A stretch of DNA of 64,000 nucleotides from Burkholderiales bacterium (GTDB taxonomy: Bacteria; Pseudomonadota; Gammaproteobacteria; Burkholderiales; Burkholderiaceae_D), in contig JACQDX010000063.1 in assembly GCA_016200895.1 (NCBI GenBank), forward strand, positions 1 through 64,000. The letters run 5' to 3'. Below, in pieces: positions 9,248 to 18,228 of this stretch. A model generated the notes under the pieces. It worked only from the letters and a program-made list of their open reading frames with translations. It did not search any database and was not told the DNA's origin. Position 1 is the stretch's first letter. The number at the start of each line of letters is the position of its first letter. The translations under genes were made by a program, and so were the position numbers.

Positions 9248-9444
9248 CGGCTACGGCATAATGATATTTCAATAGTGGCAAGTTTTTTAGGCTTGCCTGC
9301 ACATTGCCGTACGAAACTATTGCTGAAACGTATTAAATAAACGCATAGATTAGTAGTCCCCTTCAACGAAATCGGCCTCTTCTCAAGTAAAATCGCCTGT
9401 TGCAAGCAATTCAGCAGATTTCGCGATTATTAGAGGAGTGAGGC

Positions 9445-10521
9445 ATGATTTTTGTCACAGGAGGCGCGGGTTTCATCGGTGCCAATTTTGTTCTGGACTG
9501 GCTGGCCCAGTCGGATGAGTCTGTCCTCAATTACGACAAACTGACCTACGCTGGCAATTTGAACAACCTGAGCAGCCTCCACAATGATACGCGCCACGTG
9601 TTTGTCAAAGGCGACATCGTCGACAGTGCTCATTTGTGCGGCTTGTTTTTTGAATATCAACCACGTGCCATTGTCCATTTCGCAGCGGAAAGCCATGTTG
9701 ACCGCTCCATCCTCGGCCCGGCAGCCTTTGTCACGACGAACGTGAATGGCACCTTCAATCTTCTGGAGGCAGCGCGCACTTACTGGCAAAGCCTGGAAGG
9801 TGAAGATAAAGCCAACTTCCGCTTCCTGCATATTTCCACGGATGAAGTGTATGGTACGCTGGCCGCAGACGATGCCGCGTTCACCGAAACCACGGCCTAT
9901 GCACCGAACAGCCCCTACTCTGCGACCAAGGCTGCGTCCGATCATCTCGTGCGTGCATATCACCACACTTATGGTTTGCCGGTACTGACGACCAATTGTT
10001 CAAACAACTACGGTCCCTACCATTTCCCGGAAAAACTGATCCCGCTGATGATAGCCAATGCCCGTGCTGGCAAGGACTTGCCGGTCTATGGTGATGGTTT
10101 GCAGGTACGTGACTGGCTGTATGTGAAAGATCACTGTGCCGCGATCCGCCGCGTACTGGAAGCTGGCAAGCCAGGTGAAACCTATAACGTGGGTGGCTGG
10201 AATGAGCAAACCAATCTCAGTGTCGTCCACACCCTGTGTGAATTGCTGGACGAATTGCAACCGAAGTCAAAAGGCAGCTACAAAGACCAGATTAAACACG
10301 TCACCGACAGGCCCGGGCATGACCGCCGTTACGCAATAGATGCCAGAAAAATAGAAAAAGAACTGGGTTGGAAGCCACAAGAAACTTTCAGTACCGGCCT
10401 TAAAAAAACTGTGGAATGGTATCTGGCCAATGATGACTGGACCAGGCAGGTACAGTCAGGCGATTACCTGAATTGGGTAGCATTGCAATATGAAGATGAT
10501 GAAGACGGGGACGTGGTATGA
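9445..10521 (+). CDS. rfbB: dTDP-glucose 4,6-dehydratase RmlB
   Basis: The 358-residue short-chain dehydrogenase converts dTDP-glucose to dTDP-4-keto-6-deoxyglucose. The NAD motif GGAGFIG is at residues 6-12. The catalytic STDEVYG and [10 protein letters not shown] (YxxxK) follow, with [15 protein letters not shown] and the C-terminal [11 protein letters not shown]. It starts after GAGGAG 9 nt before the ATG. It is the first gene of a tightly packed locus and overlaps rmlA by 4 nt. Its product is the branch point for dTDP-L-rhamnose (RmlC/D) and a dTDP-3-amino-3,6-dideoxyhexose (FdtA/B type), both encoded just downstream. Confidence 0.96.
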   Translation: MIFVTGGAGFIGANFVLDWLAQSDESVLNYDKLTYAGNLNNLSSLHNDTRHVFVKGDIVDSAHLCGLFFEYQPRAIVHFAAESHVDRSILGPAAFVTTNVNGTFNLLEAARTYWQSLEGEDKANFRFLHISTDEVYGTLAADDAAFTETTAYAPNSPYSATKAASDHLVRAYHHTYGLPVLTTNCSNNYGPYHFPEKLIPLMIANARAGKDLPVYGDGLQVRDWLYVKDHCAAIRRVLEAGKPGETYNVGGWNEQTNLSVVHTLCELLDELQPKSKGSYKDQIKHVTDRPGHDRRYAIDARKIEKELGWKPQETFSTGLKKTVEWYLANDDWTRQVQSGDYLNWVALQYEDDEDGDVV

Positions 10522-11441
10522 GTGGTGGTAGCGAAGTGAATAATAGTATAGCCAGCACGTCTGCACGCAAAGGCATCATCCTGGCAGGTGGCTCGGGCAC
10601 ACGCCTGTATCCTGTGACCCAGGCCATATCCAAGCAATTGCTGCCTGTATACGATAAGCCCATGATTTATTACCCGCTGACATCGCTGATGCTGGCGGGG
10701 ATACGTGACATCCTCATCATTTCCACGCCACAGGATACGCCTCGCTTTGCCGAGCTGCTGGGCAATGGCAACCAATGGGGCATACAACTGAGCTATGCAG
10801 TCCAGCCCTCACCTGATGGACTGGCGCAAGCCTTTATCATAGGCAAGGATTTTGTCGGCAATGCCAATACTGCCCTGATATTGGGTGACAATATTTATTA
10901 CGGTCATGATTTTGAACCGCAATTGCGCCAGGCTGATGCGCAACAAAGTGGTGCAACCGTGTTTGCCTATCATGTGCAAGATCCTGAACGCTATGGTGTT
11001 GTTGAATTCAATGAGCAACGTCAGGCTATCAGCATAGAAGAGAAACCGAAGCATCCGAAATCCAATTACGCCGTCACTGGCCTGTATTTCTATGACAACC
11101 AGGTTTGCGATATCGCGGCCAATATCAAGCCGTCTGCACGTGGCGAACTGGAAATCACGGATGTCAACAATGAATACCTGAAGCACGGCATCCTGAATGT
11201 GGAACTGATGGGCAGGGGCATGGCATGGCTGGATACCGGCACCCATGAATCGCTGCTGGAAGCCGGGCAATTCATCGCCACCATAGAAAAACGTCAAGGC
11301 CTGAAAGTTGCCTGTCCAGAAGAAATTGCCTACCGCCGTCACTATATCAGCGATGCCGAACTGGAGAAACTGGCGCAACCGCTGAAAAAAAATGAATATG
11401 GTCAGTATCTGTTGAAATTATTGGACAAGAAAGCGTATTGA
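10518..11441 (+). CDS. rfbA: Glucose-1-phosphate thymidylyltransferase RmlA
   Basis: The 307-residue nucleotidyltransferase makes dTDP-glucose from glucose-1-phosphate and dTTP. The signature [16 protein letters not shown] begins at residue 19. [26 protein letters not shown] and the acidic [19 protein letters not shown] are also seen. The first 18 residues ([14 protein letters not shown]...) are a poorly conserved extension, but no ATG closer to the core exists, and the ATGA overlap with rmlB supports the start. Glucose-1-phosphate could be supplied by the phosphohexomutase at the end of the locus. Confidence 0.96.
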   Translation: MSGGSEVNNSIASTSARKGIILAGGSGTRLYPVTQAISKQLLPVYDKPMIYYPLTSLMLAGIRDILIISTPQDTPRFAELLGNGNQWGIQLSYAVQPSPDGLAQAFIIGKDFVGNANTALILGDNIYYGHDFEPQLRQADAQQSGATVFAYHVQDPERYGVVEFNEQRQAISIEEKPKHPKSNYAVTGLYFYDNQVCDIAANIKPSARGELEITDVNNEYLKHGILNVELMGRGMAWLDTGTHESLLEAGQFIATIEKRQGLKVACPEEIAYRRHYISDAELEKLAQPLKKNEYGQYLLKLLDKKAY

Positions 11442-11458
11442 TAGATGAAAGTTTTACG

Positions 11459-12004
11459 ATGAGAGTTGTAGAAACCAGCCTGCCCGGCGTTCTGATACTG
11501 GAACCCAAAGTTTTTGGCGATGACCGTGGCTTTTTCTATGAAAGCTTCAATGCCAGGACCTTCGCTGAACTGACTGGCGTAAGCGCCAATTTTGTACAGG
11601 ACAATCATTCCAGATCGGCAAAAAATGTTTTGCGCGGCTTGCATTACCAGATACAGCAAAGCCAGGGCAAACTGGTGCGTGTCATTGCTGGCGAGGTGTT
11701 TGATGTCGTGGTTGATTTGCGCAAGTCTTCGCCAACTTTTGGCAAGTCTGAGGCTGTCATCCTGTCAGGAGAAAACAAGCGCCAGCTATGGATACCGGCG
11801 GGCTTTGCCCACGGTTTTTTAGTCACCAGCGACAACGCAGAATTTTTGTACAAGACCACCGATTACTGGGCACCCGAACATGAGCGCTGCCTGCTGTGGA
11901 ATGACCCTGTCCTCGACATCAACTGGCCCTTGCAGGATGCACCACTGCTGTCTGGCAAAGACCAGTTGGGCAAACCCCTGGCAGAAGCCGAGGTCTTTGC
12001 ATGA
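11459..12004 (+). CDS. rfbC: dTDP-4-dehydrorhamnose 3,5-epimerase RmlC
   Basis: This cupin enzyme epimerises C3 and C5 of dTDP-4-keto-6-deoxyglucose. The sequence MRVVETSLPGVLILEPKVF, GFFYESFN, FVQDNHSRS, GLHYQ and VDLRKSSPTFG is typical, with the catalytic histidine in LHYQ and the active-site tyrosine later. I use ATG 11459 (181 residues), the family's normal start; an in-frame TTG at 11438 overlapping rmlA would add seven residues. It overlaps rmlD by 4 nt. Confidence 0.95.
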   Translation: MRVVETSLPGVLILEPKVFGDDRGFFYESFNARTFAELTGVSANFVQDNHSRSAKNVLRGLHYQIQQSQGKLVRVIAGEVFDVVVDLRKSSPTFGKSEAVILSGENKRQLWIPAGFAHGFLVTSDNAEFLYKTTDYWAPEHERCLLWNDPVLDINWPLQDAPLLSGKDQLGKPLAEAEVFA

Positions 12005-12969
12005 GGATATTATTGACAGGCACGAGCGGGCAACTGGGCCATGCCCTCTTGTCACGCTTGCCTGCAACAGCAATAGTGCATGCGCCGCAAAGAGCAGAAC
12101 TGGATCTGGGCAATACCACGCAATTGCGCCAGTGCATCACTGATTTCAAACCTGACCTGATCATCAACCCGGCTGCTTATACAGCGGTAGATCTGGCCGA
12201 GAGTGAGGCAGAAAAAGCGCATGCCATCAATGCGACTGCACCTGCCATCATGGCAGAAGAAGCACGCAAGCTCGGTGCTGGCCTGATTCATTATTCGACG
12301 GATTATGTCTTTGCCGGTGACAAAGCCGACGCTGGCGGTAACTGGCAAGCCTATGTCGAAACCGATGCAACGGGTCCATTGAATGTGTATGGCAAAACCA
12401 AGCTGGCAGGCGAACAGGCAATCATTGCCAGTGGTTGCCAGCATTTGATCTTGCGTACCAGTTGGGTGTATTCAAACTTTGGCAAGAATTTTTTCCTGAC
12501 CATGCTTAAGCTGGCGCGTGAACGTGATCAATTACGCGTCGTCAATGACCAGTGGGGCACGCCCAATTCGGCTGACTGGCTGGCTACAACTACTTGCGAG
12601 ATACTGGCGCAACTACAGCAATCCAAAGATGCTGTGAACCGGTGGCGGGAATTGGGTGGTGTGTATCACCTGAGTGCTGCAGGCGCGACCAACTGGTTTG
12701 CGTTTGCCACAGCCATCATAGAATTAGCAGACCAACAAAACAAACTCGGCAAGCCTGCACCGCAGATCAGTGGCATACCAGCCAGTGAATATCCTGTGCC
12801 TGCCCGTCGCCCGCACAACTCTTTATTGAGTACAGAAAAATTACAGGCTGCTTTTGGATTGTCCATAGCGGACTGGCGCATCCCTCTGGATGCCTGCATG
12901 CAAAGCGTGCAAGCGCCTGCCTCTGCATCACCCCACTCAACAACTCAAGCTCAAGGTCAGGCAACGTGA
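12001..12969 (+). CDS. rfbD: dTDP-4-dehydrorhamnose reductase RmlD
   Basis: This NAD(P)H-dependent reductase completes dTDP-L-rhamnose. The nucleotide motif GTSGQLG is at residues 7-13, with INPAAYTAVDLAES, the catalytic YSTDYVFAG and YGKTKLAGEQ, and LRTSWVY. At 322 residues it is slightly longer than usual (about 300), the excess being a low-complexity Ala/Ser/Gln tail (QSVQAPASASPH onwards). It overlaps both neighbours (ATGA with rmlC, GTGA with the ketoisomerase gene), so translation is probably coupled. Confidence 0.95.
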   Translation: MRILLTGTSGQLGHALLSRLPATAIVHAPQRAELDLGNTTQLRQCITDFKPDLIINPAAYTAVDLAESEAEKAHAINATAPAIMAEEARKLGAGLIHYSTDYVFAGDKADAGGNWQAYVETDATGPLNVYGKTKLAGEQAIIASGCQHLILRTSWVYSNFGKNFFLTMLKLARERDQLRVVNDQWGTPNSADWLATTTCEILAQLQQSKDAVNRWRELGGVYHLSAAGATNWFAFATAIIELADQQNKLGKPAPQISGIPASEYPVPARRPHNSLLSTEKLQAAFGLSIADWRIPLDACMQSVQAPASASPHSTTQAQGQAT

Positions 12970-13367
12970 AACTGCAAATGATACCTATGCGCGTGCTCGG
13001 TGATGAGCGCGGCAGCCTGGTCGCCGTCGAGGCCAATCAGGACATCCCTTTTCCCATCGCCAGGGTTTACTATATTTTTGGTACGCTGGAAGGTGTGGAA
13101 CGTGGCTTTCATGCCCACAAAACCTTGCAACAAGTAGCAGTTGCCGTGCGCGGTTCCTGCACCATGGTGTTTGATGATGGCAAAGAACGCGTAGAACTGG
13201 AACTTGATTCCCCGGCCAAGGGCGTCTATATAGGCACACGCATCTGGCATGAAATGAAAAATTTCACGGAAGATTGCGTCTTGCTGGTGTTTGCTGACCA
13301 GCATTATGATGAGGCAGATTATTTGCGCAAGTATGATGAGTTTTTGAAATTCATAGGAACTGACTGA
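12966..13367 (+). CDS. fdtA: dTDP-4-keto-6-deoxyglucose 3,4-ketoisomerase (FdtA/QdtA family)
   Basis: The 133-residue cupin matches sugar 3,4-ketoisomerases: DERGSLVAVEANQDIPF, YYIFGTLEGVERGFHAHK with the paired active-site histidines, YIGTRIWHEM and the C-terminal FADQHYDEADYLR. It would move the keto group of the RmlB product from C4 to C3. FdtA and QdtA differ in stereochemistry at C4 (galacto versus gluco) and I cannot tell them apart here, so the symbol is provisional. The start is GTG 12966, overlapping the rmlD stop. It pairs with the aminotransferase at 13545. Confidence 0.88.
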   Translation: MKLQMIPMRVLGDERGSLVAVEANQDIPFPIARVYYIFGTLEGVERGFHAHKTLQQVAVAVRGSCTMVFDDGKERVELELDSPAKGVYIGTRIWHEMKNFTEDCVLLVFADQHYDEADYLRKYDEFLKFIGTD

Positions 13368-13392
13368 CATCAGTCAGTCTGGAAAAGATCTC

Positions 13393-13490
13393 TCACCACA
13401 GGGGCACAGAGGAAGGAATAAACTTTTGCAAAAGTTTATCGTTGCGCAAGCAAGCGACATGTCGCTTGAATTCCTTGCTTCACCACAGAG
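13393..13490. repeat. CACAGAG-type repeat with nested palindromes
   Basis: Two CACCACAG-type motifs (13393 and 13481) flank a nested set of inverted repeats. These are a perfect 22-bp palindrome at 13418-13439 (ATAAACTTTTGCAAAAGTTT...), a perfect 16-bp palindrome at 13452-13467 (AAGCGACATGTCGCTT), and an outer pair AAGGAAT/ATTCCTT. It separates fdtA from fdtB, so it interrupts an otherwise gap-free operon. It is related in sequence to the repeat at 23137-23267. Confidence 0.65.
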
Positions 13491-13544
13491 AAATCAAGAG
13501 AAAATCTGCCTCAGTGCAGTCCTTCTTACACATGAAATAAGTGA

Positions 13545-14687
13545 ATGGATAACATGAAATCTTTACCTTATCTGGAACTCAAGCCTCAGCACCAGGATTT
13601 GCGTGCGGAGTTGAATCAAGCTTTTAATGAAGTGTTGGATAGCGGTTGGTTCATCCAGGGCAAGCAGTTGGAGGCCTTTGAATCTGAATATGCTGCGTAT
13701 TGCGGCAGCCAGTATTGCGTCGGCGTTGGCAATGGCATGGATGCCCTGCACCTGATTTTGCGTGCCTATGGCATAGGTGAAGGTGATGAAGTCATCGTGC
13801 CTTCGAATACTTATATCGCTAGCTGGCTGGCTGTCTCGTATGCGGGTGCTACGCCAGTTGCGGTGGAACCGGATCTGCCTACTTACAATATCGATCCTGC
13901 AAAAATTGCCGCTGCCATTACCCCCAGGACCAAGGCCATCATGGTCGTGCATCTGTATGGGCAGTTGGCGGACATGGACCCGATTATCGCTATCGCCCGT
14001 GAGCATGGCTTGAAAGTCATAGAAGATGCAGCGCAGTCGCATGGTGCAACATATAAAGGGCGCGTCTCTGGTGGCCTGGGTGATGCTGCTGCCCACAGTT
14101 TTTATCCCGGCAAGAACCTGGGTGCGCTGGGGGATGCTGGCGGAGTCACCACCAATGATGCAGAGCTGGCCAAGCAGTTAAAAGTCTTGCGCAATTATGG
14201 TTCGCAAGTCAAATATCATAATGAAGTCAAGGGTTATAACTCGCGCCTTGATGAATTACAGGCAGCTTTGCTACGAGTAAAACTGGGCAGACTGGATGGC
14301 TGGAATGTGCAACGCCGTGTACTGGCGCAGCAATATCATGAAGGCTTGAAAGATTTGCCTGGCCTGGTGATACCGTTTGTGCCTGAGTGGTCGGAGCCAG
14401 TCTGGCATATCTATGCCGTGCGTCATGCCAAACGTGATGCCCTGCAAAAACACTTGCAGGATGCCGGTATAGGCAGCCTGGTGCATTACCCTATCCCGCC
14501 ACATCTGCAACCAGCTTATGCTGAATTGCAACTGGGTGTGGGCAGCTTTCCGCTGTCTGAGCAAATCCATGCAGAAGAACTGAGCCTGCCGCTTGATCCT
14601 TATCTCGCACCTGAAGATGTCAGCCGCGTCATCGTTGCCGTGCGCGATTTCGTCCTGCAAGCTGCCTCAACTGTGCCAACTCGCTGA
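13545..14687 (+). CDS. fdtB: DegT-family sugar 3-aminotransferase (FdtB/QdtB type)
   Basis: The 380-residue PLP enzyme of the DegT/DnrJ/EryC1 family shows [34 protein letters not shown], the aspartate in [11 protein letters not shown] and the PLP lysine in [26 protein letters not shown] and [14 protein letters not shown] follow. With the ketoisomerase upstream it should aminate C3 to give dTDP-Fucp3N or dTDP-Quip3N. The N-acyltransferase expected next (FdtC/QdtC) is not in this window. The start is ATG 13545; a second ATG three codons on is possible. Confidence 0.88.
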   Translation: MDNMKSLPYLELKPQHQDLRAELNQAFNEVLDSGWFIQGKQLEAFESEYAAYCGSQYCVGVGNGMDALHLILRAYGIGEGDEVIVPSNTYIASWLAVSYAGATPVAVEPDLPTYNIDPAKIAAAITPRTKAIMVVHLYGQLADMDPIIAIAREHGLKVIEDAAQSHGATYKGRVSGGLGDAAAHSFYPGKNLGALGDAGGVTTNDAELAKQLKVLRNYGSQVKYHNEVKGYNSRLDELQAALLRVKLGRLDGWNVQRRVLAQQYHEGLKDLPGLVIPFVPEWSEPVWHIYAVRHAKRDALQKHLQDAGIGSLVHYPIPPHLQPAYAELQLGVGSFPLSEQIHAEELSLPLDPYLAPEDVSRVIVAVRDFVLQAASTVPTR

Positions 14688-14689
14688 CA

Positions 14690-15937
14690 ATGACACTGGT
14701 ACGCACCAGCCTGTTGAATGCTATTGCAGTCATGGTCAGGATGCTGACCATGCTGGGGCTGAACAAATTGCTGGCAGTGTATGTGGGACCAAGCGGTTAT
14801 GCCGTGATAGGGCAGTTCCAGAATGCTGTGACCACGATCCTTTCATTTGCCAGCGGTGCCATCTCCACCGGTGTGACCAAATACACGGCTGAACATGGCG
14901 ATGATGCCATAGCTCAGCAAAAGGTCTGGGCCAGCGCGGCACGTATCTCCTTGTATTGCTCACTGGCGGCCTCTGCTGTCATTGCCGTATTTCACCAACA
15001 ACTGGCGGTGCTGCTATTAAAAGATGCGCAGTATGGCAGTGTGTTTTTATGGCTGGCAGCCAGCCTGGTGCTGTTTGTATTGAATACCTTGTTGCTGGCT
15101 ATCCTGAACGGAAAAAAAGCGGTTGCTGCCTATGTGGGTGCCAATATTGCGACCAGCATCGTCACCTTGCTGGCCACCTGGTTGCTGGCCAGCGTCTGGG
15201 GCCTGTATGGCGCATTGGTAGCGCTCGCGGTAAATCAATCTTTCGTTGCCATCATCACACTCGCGCTATGCCTGCGCAGCAAATGGTTTAGCTTTGGCAT
15301 GCTGTTTTCCAGGGCAGACAAAAACATGCTGCGCAAACTGGGTGCGTATGCGTTGATGGCAATAGTCACGGCCACTGTCGTGCCGCTGAGCCAGATGCTG
15401 ATACGTCATCACCTGGTGCAAGATTTTGGCTGGCAGCATGCTGGCTACTGGCAGGCAGTGACACGCATCAGCGATATTTACCTGATGCTGATCACGACCA
15501 CGCTGACTGTGTATTACCTGCCGCGCCTGGCAGAAATCAAGGTAGCAGCAGAACTGAAAAAAGAAATCGCCCGCGTGTATCGCTTCGTTTTACCTTTGAC
15601 TGCACTGGGTGCCGTCATGGTCTATCTCTTGCGTGATCTCATGTTGTGGCTGGTGTTCACAGAAGAATTCCGCCCCATGTTGCAGCTTCTGGCCTGGCAA
15701 CTGGTGGGGGATTTTATCAAGATAGGCAGCTGGGTGCTGGGCTTTGTCATGCTGGGCCGGGCGCTCACGAAACCGTACGTGATTACTGAGATAGTCTTCA
15801 GCCTGTCACTGGTAGCTCTGACTTATGTGCTGACCCCGGCATATGGCTTGCAGGGTGCGGTCATTGCTTTTTGCATTAACTATGTATTGTATTGGGCATG
15901 TATCGCCTGGATTTTGAAAAAATATGCCTACCGCTGA
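14690..15937 (+). CDS. wzx: Wzx-type lipid-linked oligosaccharide flippase
   Basis: The 415-residue integral membrane protein has about 12 hydrophobic segments of the polysaccharide transporter (MATE/MOP) fold. It starts SLLNAIAVMVRMLTMLGLNK and has the VYVGPSGYAVIGQFQN loop seen in WzxE-like flippases. It should translocate undecaprenyl-diphosphate-linked repeat units to the periplasm. It starts 2 nt after the fdtB stop and overlaps the next gene by 14 nt. No Wzy polymerase or WaaL ligase is recognisable in the window, so they must be elsewhere, or polymerisation is not used. Confidence 0.88.
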   Translation: MTLVRTSLLNAIAVMVRMLTMLGLNKLLAVYVGPSGYAVIGQFQNAVTTILSFASGAISTGVTKYTAEHGDDAIAQQKVWASAARISLYCSLAASAVIAVFHQQLAVLLLKDAQYGSVFLWLAASLVLFVLNTLLLAILNGKKAVAAYVGANIATSIVTLLATWLLASVWGLYGALVALAVNQSFVAIITLALCLRSKWFSFGMLFSRADKNMLRKLGAYALMAIVTATVVPLSQMLIRHHLVQDFGWQHAGYWQAVTRISDIYLMLITTTLTVYYLPRLAEIKVAAELKKEIARVYRFVLPLTALGAVMVYLLRDLMLWLVFTEEFRPMLQLLAWQLVGDFIKIGSWVLGFVMLGRALTKPYVITEIVFSLSLVALTYVLTPAYGLQGAVIAFCINYVLYWACIAWILKKYAYR

Positions 15938-17363
15938 ACGCTCCCTCAAGCTCGCCAAGTTCATACAAAAATCCACAGACCGTGTGTTGGCAGCGGGCGA
16001 ACTGGATAGTTGCGTACGGCGTGCACGCGCCTTGGGCGAGCTGCTATGGAAAAATAATCTGGGTCAGTATGCTCTGCCTGAGCTGGAGCAAGCTTTGCTG
16101 CAACGCTACCAGCATTTGTTCACGACGCCTGTCCAGCATAAAATCAAGGCAATTTATCTGCATGTATTGAGCCAGGCTTACACCAGCAGCGGCCATACCC
16201 GCGTGGTAGAACACCTGATCGCCAGCCAGGCTTTGCAGGATTCTGCAGTACTGGTGACAGAAAAAGCACCACCCGCGACCTGGGAAAAACTGAGCACGCC
16301 CGGCCATCCCTGCATCTGCCTGCCCAAATTCAGCGACAGGCAAGAAAAGATACAGGCACTGCTCAATCATTTTGCACAATACAAGATTGTGGTGCTGCAC
16401 ATCCACCCGTATGACATCGATGCTGTCATCGCTGCGGGTTTAGCCAGACAATTGTGCAGTACCCGCATCTATATGTACAACCATGCCGACCATGTATTTT
16501 CTTATGGTCACGGCATTGCGGATGTGGTGCTGGAACTTAGCTATTTTGGCTGGGAACTCAGCAAACTGCGTGGCAGCCACGAAAAATGCGTGTTTGCAGG
16601 CATCCCGTTAAAGTTGCCGGACGCCACTACCGAACGAGTAGAAAATGCCACAGGCCATATCGCCAGCGCAGGATCAGCCTATAAATACAAGCCAGGCGGC
16701 GAGTACTCCTTCCCTGACTTTGCAGTACGCCTGCAAGCCAGGACGGAGCGCAAACTGATGCTGATAGGCCCCAACCTGAAAACCAACTGGTGGTGGTGGA
16801 AGCCTGCGCGGCAAATGGGCAAGCAAGCGATTTTCCACCAGCGCATGGCTTATCAGGATTATCTGGTCTGCATGCGGGATGCCAGCGTGTATGTAGATAG
16901 TTTCCCACTGACCGGTGGCACGGCCTTCCCGGAAATGGTGGTCAAGGGCTTGCCTTGCTTTGGCATATTGACCGGGGCGCATGGTTATTCCCCTGCAGAT
17001 CAACTCAAATCAAGCAGTCAGGATACCTTACTGGATGACATGAGCTATCATTTGCAGCAAACGCGACAACAAGCACAGCAACAACGCACTGACGTAGACC
17101 AGGCTGCGATACTGCTAGAAATCAGAGAAGCGCACGATATAGAACAAGTAGCAAGACGTATCAGCAAGGCAGAAACAGCGAATGCGCAAGAAAAACAACC
17201 ACCATGGTTAAATCCCGCACCTATAAACTGTGATTTCTATGAGAAAATCTGGTACACAAGAAAATTGTTCACGCCGCCCATCCATAACTTCCCTGACTGG
17301 AGATTGGGCGTATTATTTTTAAAGTATTGGATACAAAGTCGCCAGCTTGGTCGCCGGGCTTAG
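15924..17363 (+). CDS. Probable GT-B glycosyltransferase, 479 aa
   Basis: No membrane segment or signal is seen. The first 110 residues are helical. The rest alternates in a GT-B pattern: ICLPKFSDRQEKIQ, IVVLHIHPYDIDAV, YMYNHADHVFSYGHGIADVV, KLMLIGPNLKTNWWWW and, near the C-terminus, VYVDSFPLTGGTAFPEMVVKG, which is like the donor-sugar site of GT4/GT41-type enzymes (E in FPEMVVKG). The acceptor is unknown; the context says O-antigen repeat-unit assembly in the cytoplasm. The four consecutive tryptophans in TNWWWWKP are unusual. Its start lies inside the end of wzx. Confidence 0.7.
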   Translation: MPTAERSLKLAKFIQKSTDRVLAAGELDSCVRRARALGELLWKNNLGQYALPELEQALLQRYQHLFTTPVQHKIKAIYLHVLSQAYTSSGHTRVVEHLIASQALQDSAVLVTEKAPPATWEKLSTPGHPCICLPKFSDRQEKIQALLNHFAQYKIVVLHIHPYDIDAVIAAGLARQLCSTRIYMYNHADHVFSYGHGIADVVLELSYFGWELSKLRGSHEKCVFAGIPLKLPDATTERVENATGHIASAGSAYKYKPGGEYSFPDFAVRLQARTERKLMLIGPNLKTNWWWWKPARQMGKQAIFHQRMAYQDYLVCMRDASVYVDSFPLTGGTAFPEMVVKGLPCFGILTGAHGYSPADQLKSSSQDTLLDDMSYHLQQTRQQAQQQRTDVDQAAILLEIREAHDIEQVARRISKAETANAQEKQPPWLNPAPINCDFYEKIWYTRKLFTPPIHNFPDWRLGVLFLKYWIQSRQLGRRA

Positions 17364-17433
17364 TTGCCCACTTAATTGCCAGCTTAGTTGTCAGCTCAGT
17401 TACTAGACTAAATGCAGCATCACTTAGCAAACT

Positions 17434-18225
17434 ATGATACATGTCGCAATCGTCAGTCACGGCCATGAAGATCTGCTTATTGCAAGCGGTATGGGTGGCT
17501 TGCGCGATGCCGCTGCGAACATGCATGTGTGGATCAAGGATAACCACCCTTCCCCGGCCTTAAAGGCCTATTGCCTGCAACATGGCGTCTCTTATATAGA
17601 CGATAAACCCGGCCTGGGTTTTGGTGAAAACAATAATTACCTGTTTGACCTGATCAGCAGCAGCATAGGTTTCGCCGAAGGTGACAGTTTTATCGTCATG
17701 AACCCTGACATCACCATCAGTGCAGACACCATCGTCACCTTGGTTGAGAACATGCAGCGCGACGCTTTTCCGGTCGCGACTATCAATCTCTACCGCGATG
17801 ACCAGCATCTGTATGTGGATGCGAATGTACGCCGTTTTCCGAATGTGATTTCATTATTGCGCATGGTGGCAGTACGTTCCCTGTCCGAGCCATATGACAA
17901 GAAAACCATGACAGAAACCTGTCATGTAGACTGGGCTTCTGGTGCCTTCCTGGCTTTTGATGCGTCGCACTATAGAGCGCTGCAAGGCTTTGATACCCGT
18001 TATTTCATGTATTTTGAAGATGTGGATATCTGCTACCGTTCCAAGCAATTGCTGGGCAAGGGCATACGTTTCTATCCACAACTCGACGCCACCCATACAG
18101 CCGCCCATAAAAACCGCAATCTGGTATCGCGCCATGCCAGCTGGTTTTTCCGCAGCTTCCTGAAATTCCTCTCGCGCCGCTATTTTGTCTATGACAGACG
18201 GTCGAATTTGCCTGCTGCCAAGTAA
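17434..18225 (+). CDS. Family 2 glycosyltransferase (rhamnosyltransferase-like)
   Basis: The 263-residue GT-A protein starts MIHVAIVSHGHEDLL. It has the nucleotide-binding KDNHPSPALKAYC, GLGFGENNNYLF, a DxD-like VMNPDITI and, further on, HVDWASGAFLAFDAS and RYFMYFEDVDICYR, the pattern of WbbL-like rhamnosyltransferases. With rmlBACD upstream, dTDP-L-rhamnose is the most likely donor, but this is inference. It is 70 nt from the previous gene and 3 nt from the next. Confidence 0.8.
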   Translation: MIHVAIVSHGHEDLLIASGMGGLRDAAANMHVWIKDNHPSPALKAYCLQHGVSYIDDKPGLGFGENNNYLFDLISSSIGFAEGDSFIVMNPDITISADTIVTLVENMQRDAFPVATINLYRDDQHLYVDANVRRFPNVISLLRMVAVRSLSEPYDKKTMTETCHVDWASGAFLAFDASHYRALQGFDTRYFMYFEDVDICYRSKQLLGKGIRFYPQLDATHTAAHKNRNLVSRHASWFFRSFLKFLSRRYFVYDRRSNLPAAK

Positions 18226-18228
18226 AGT

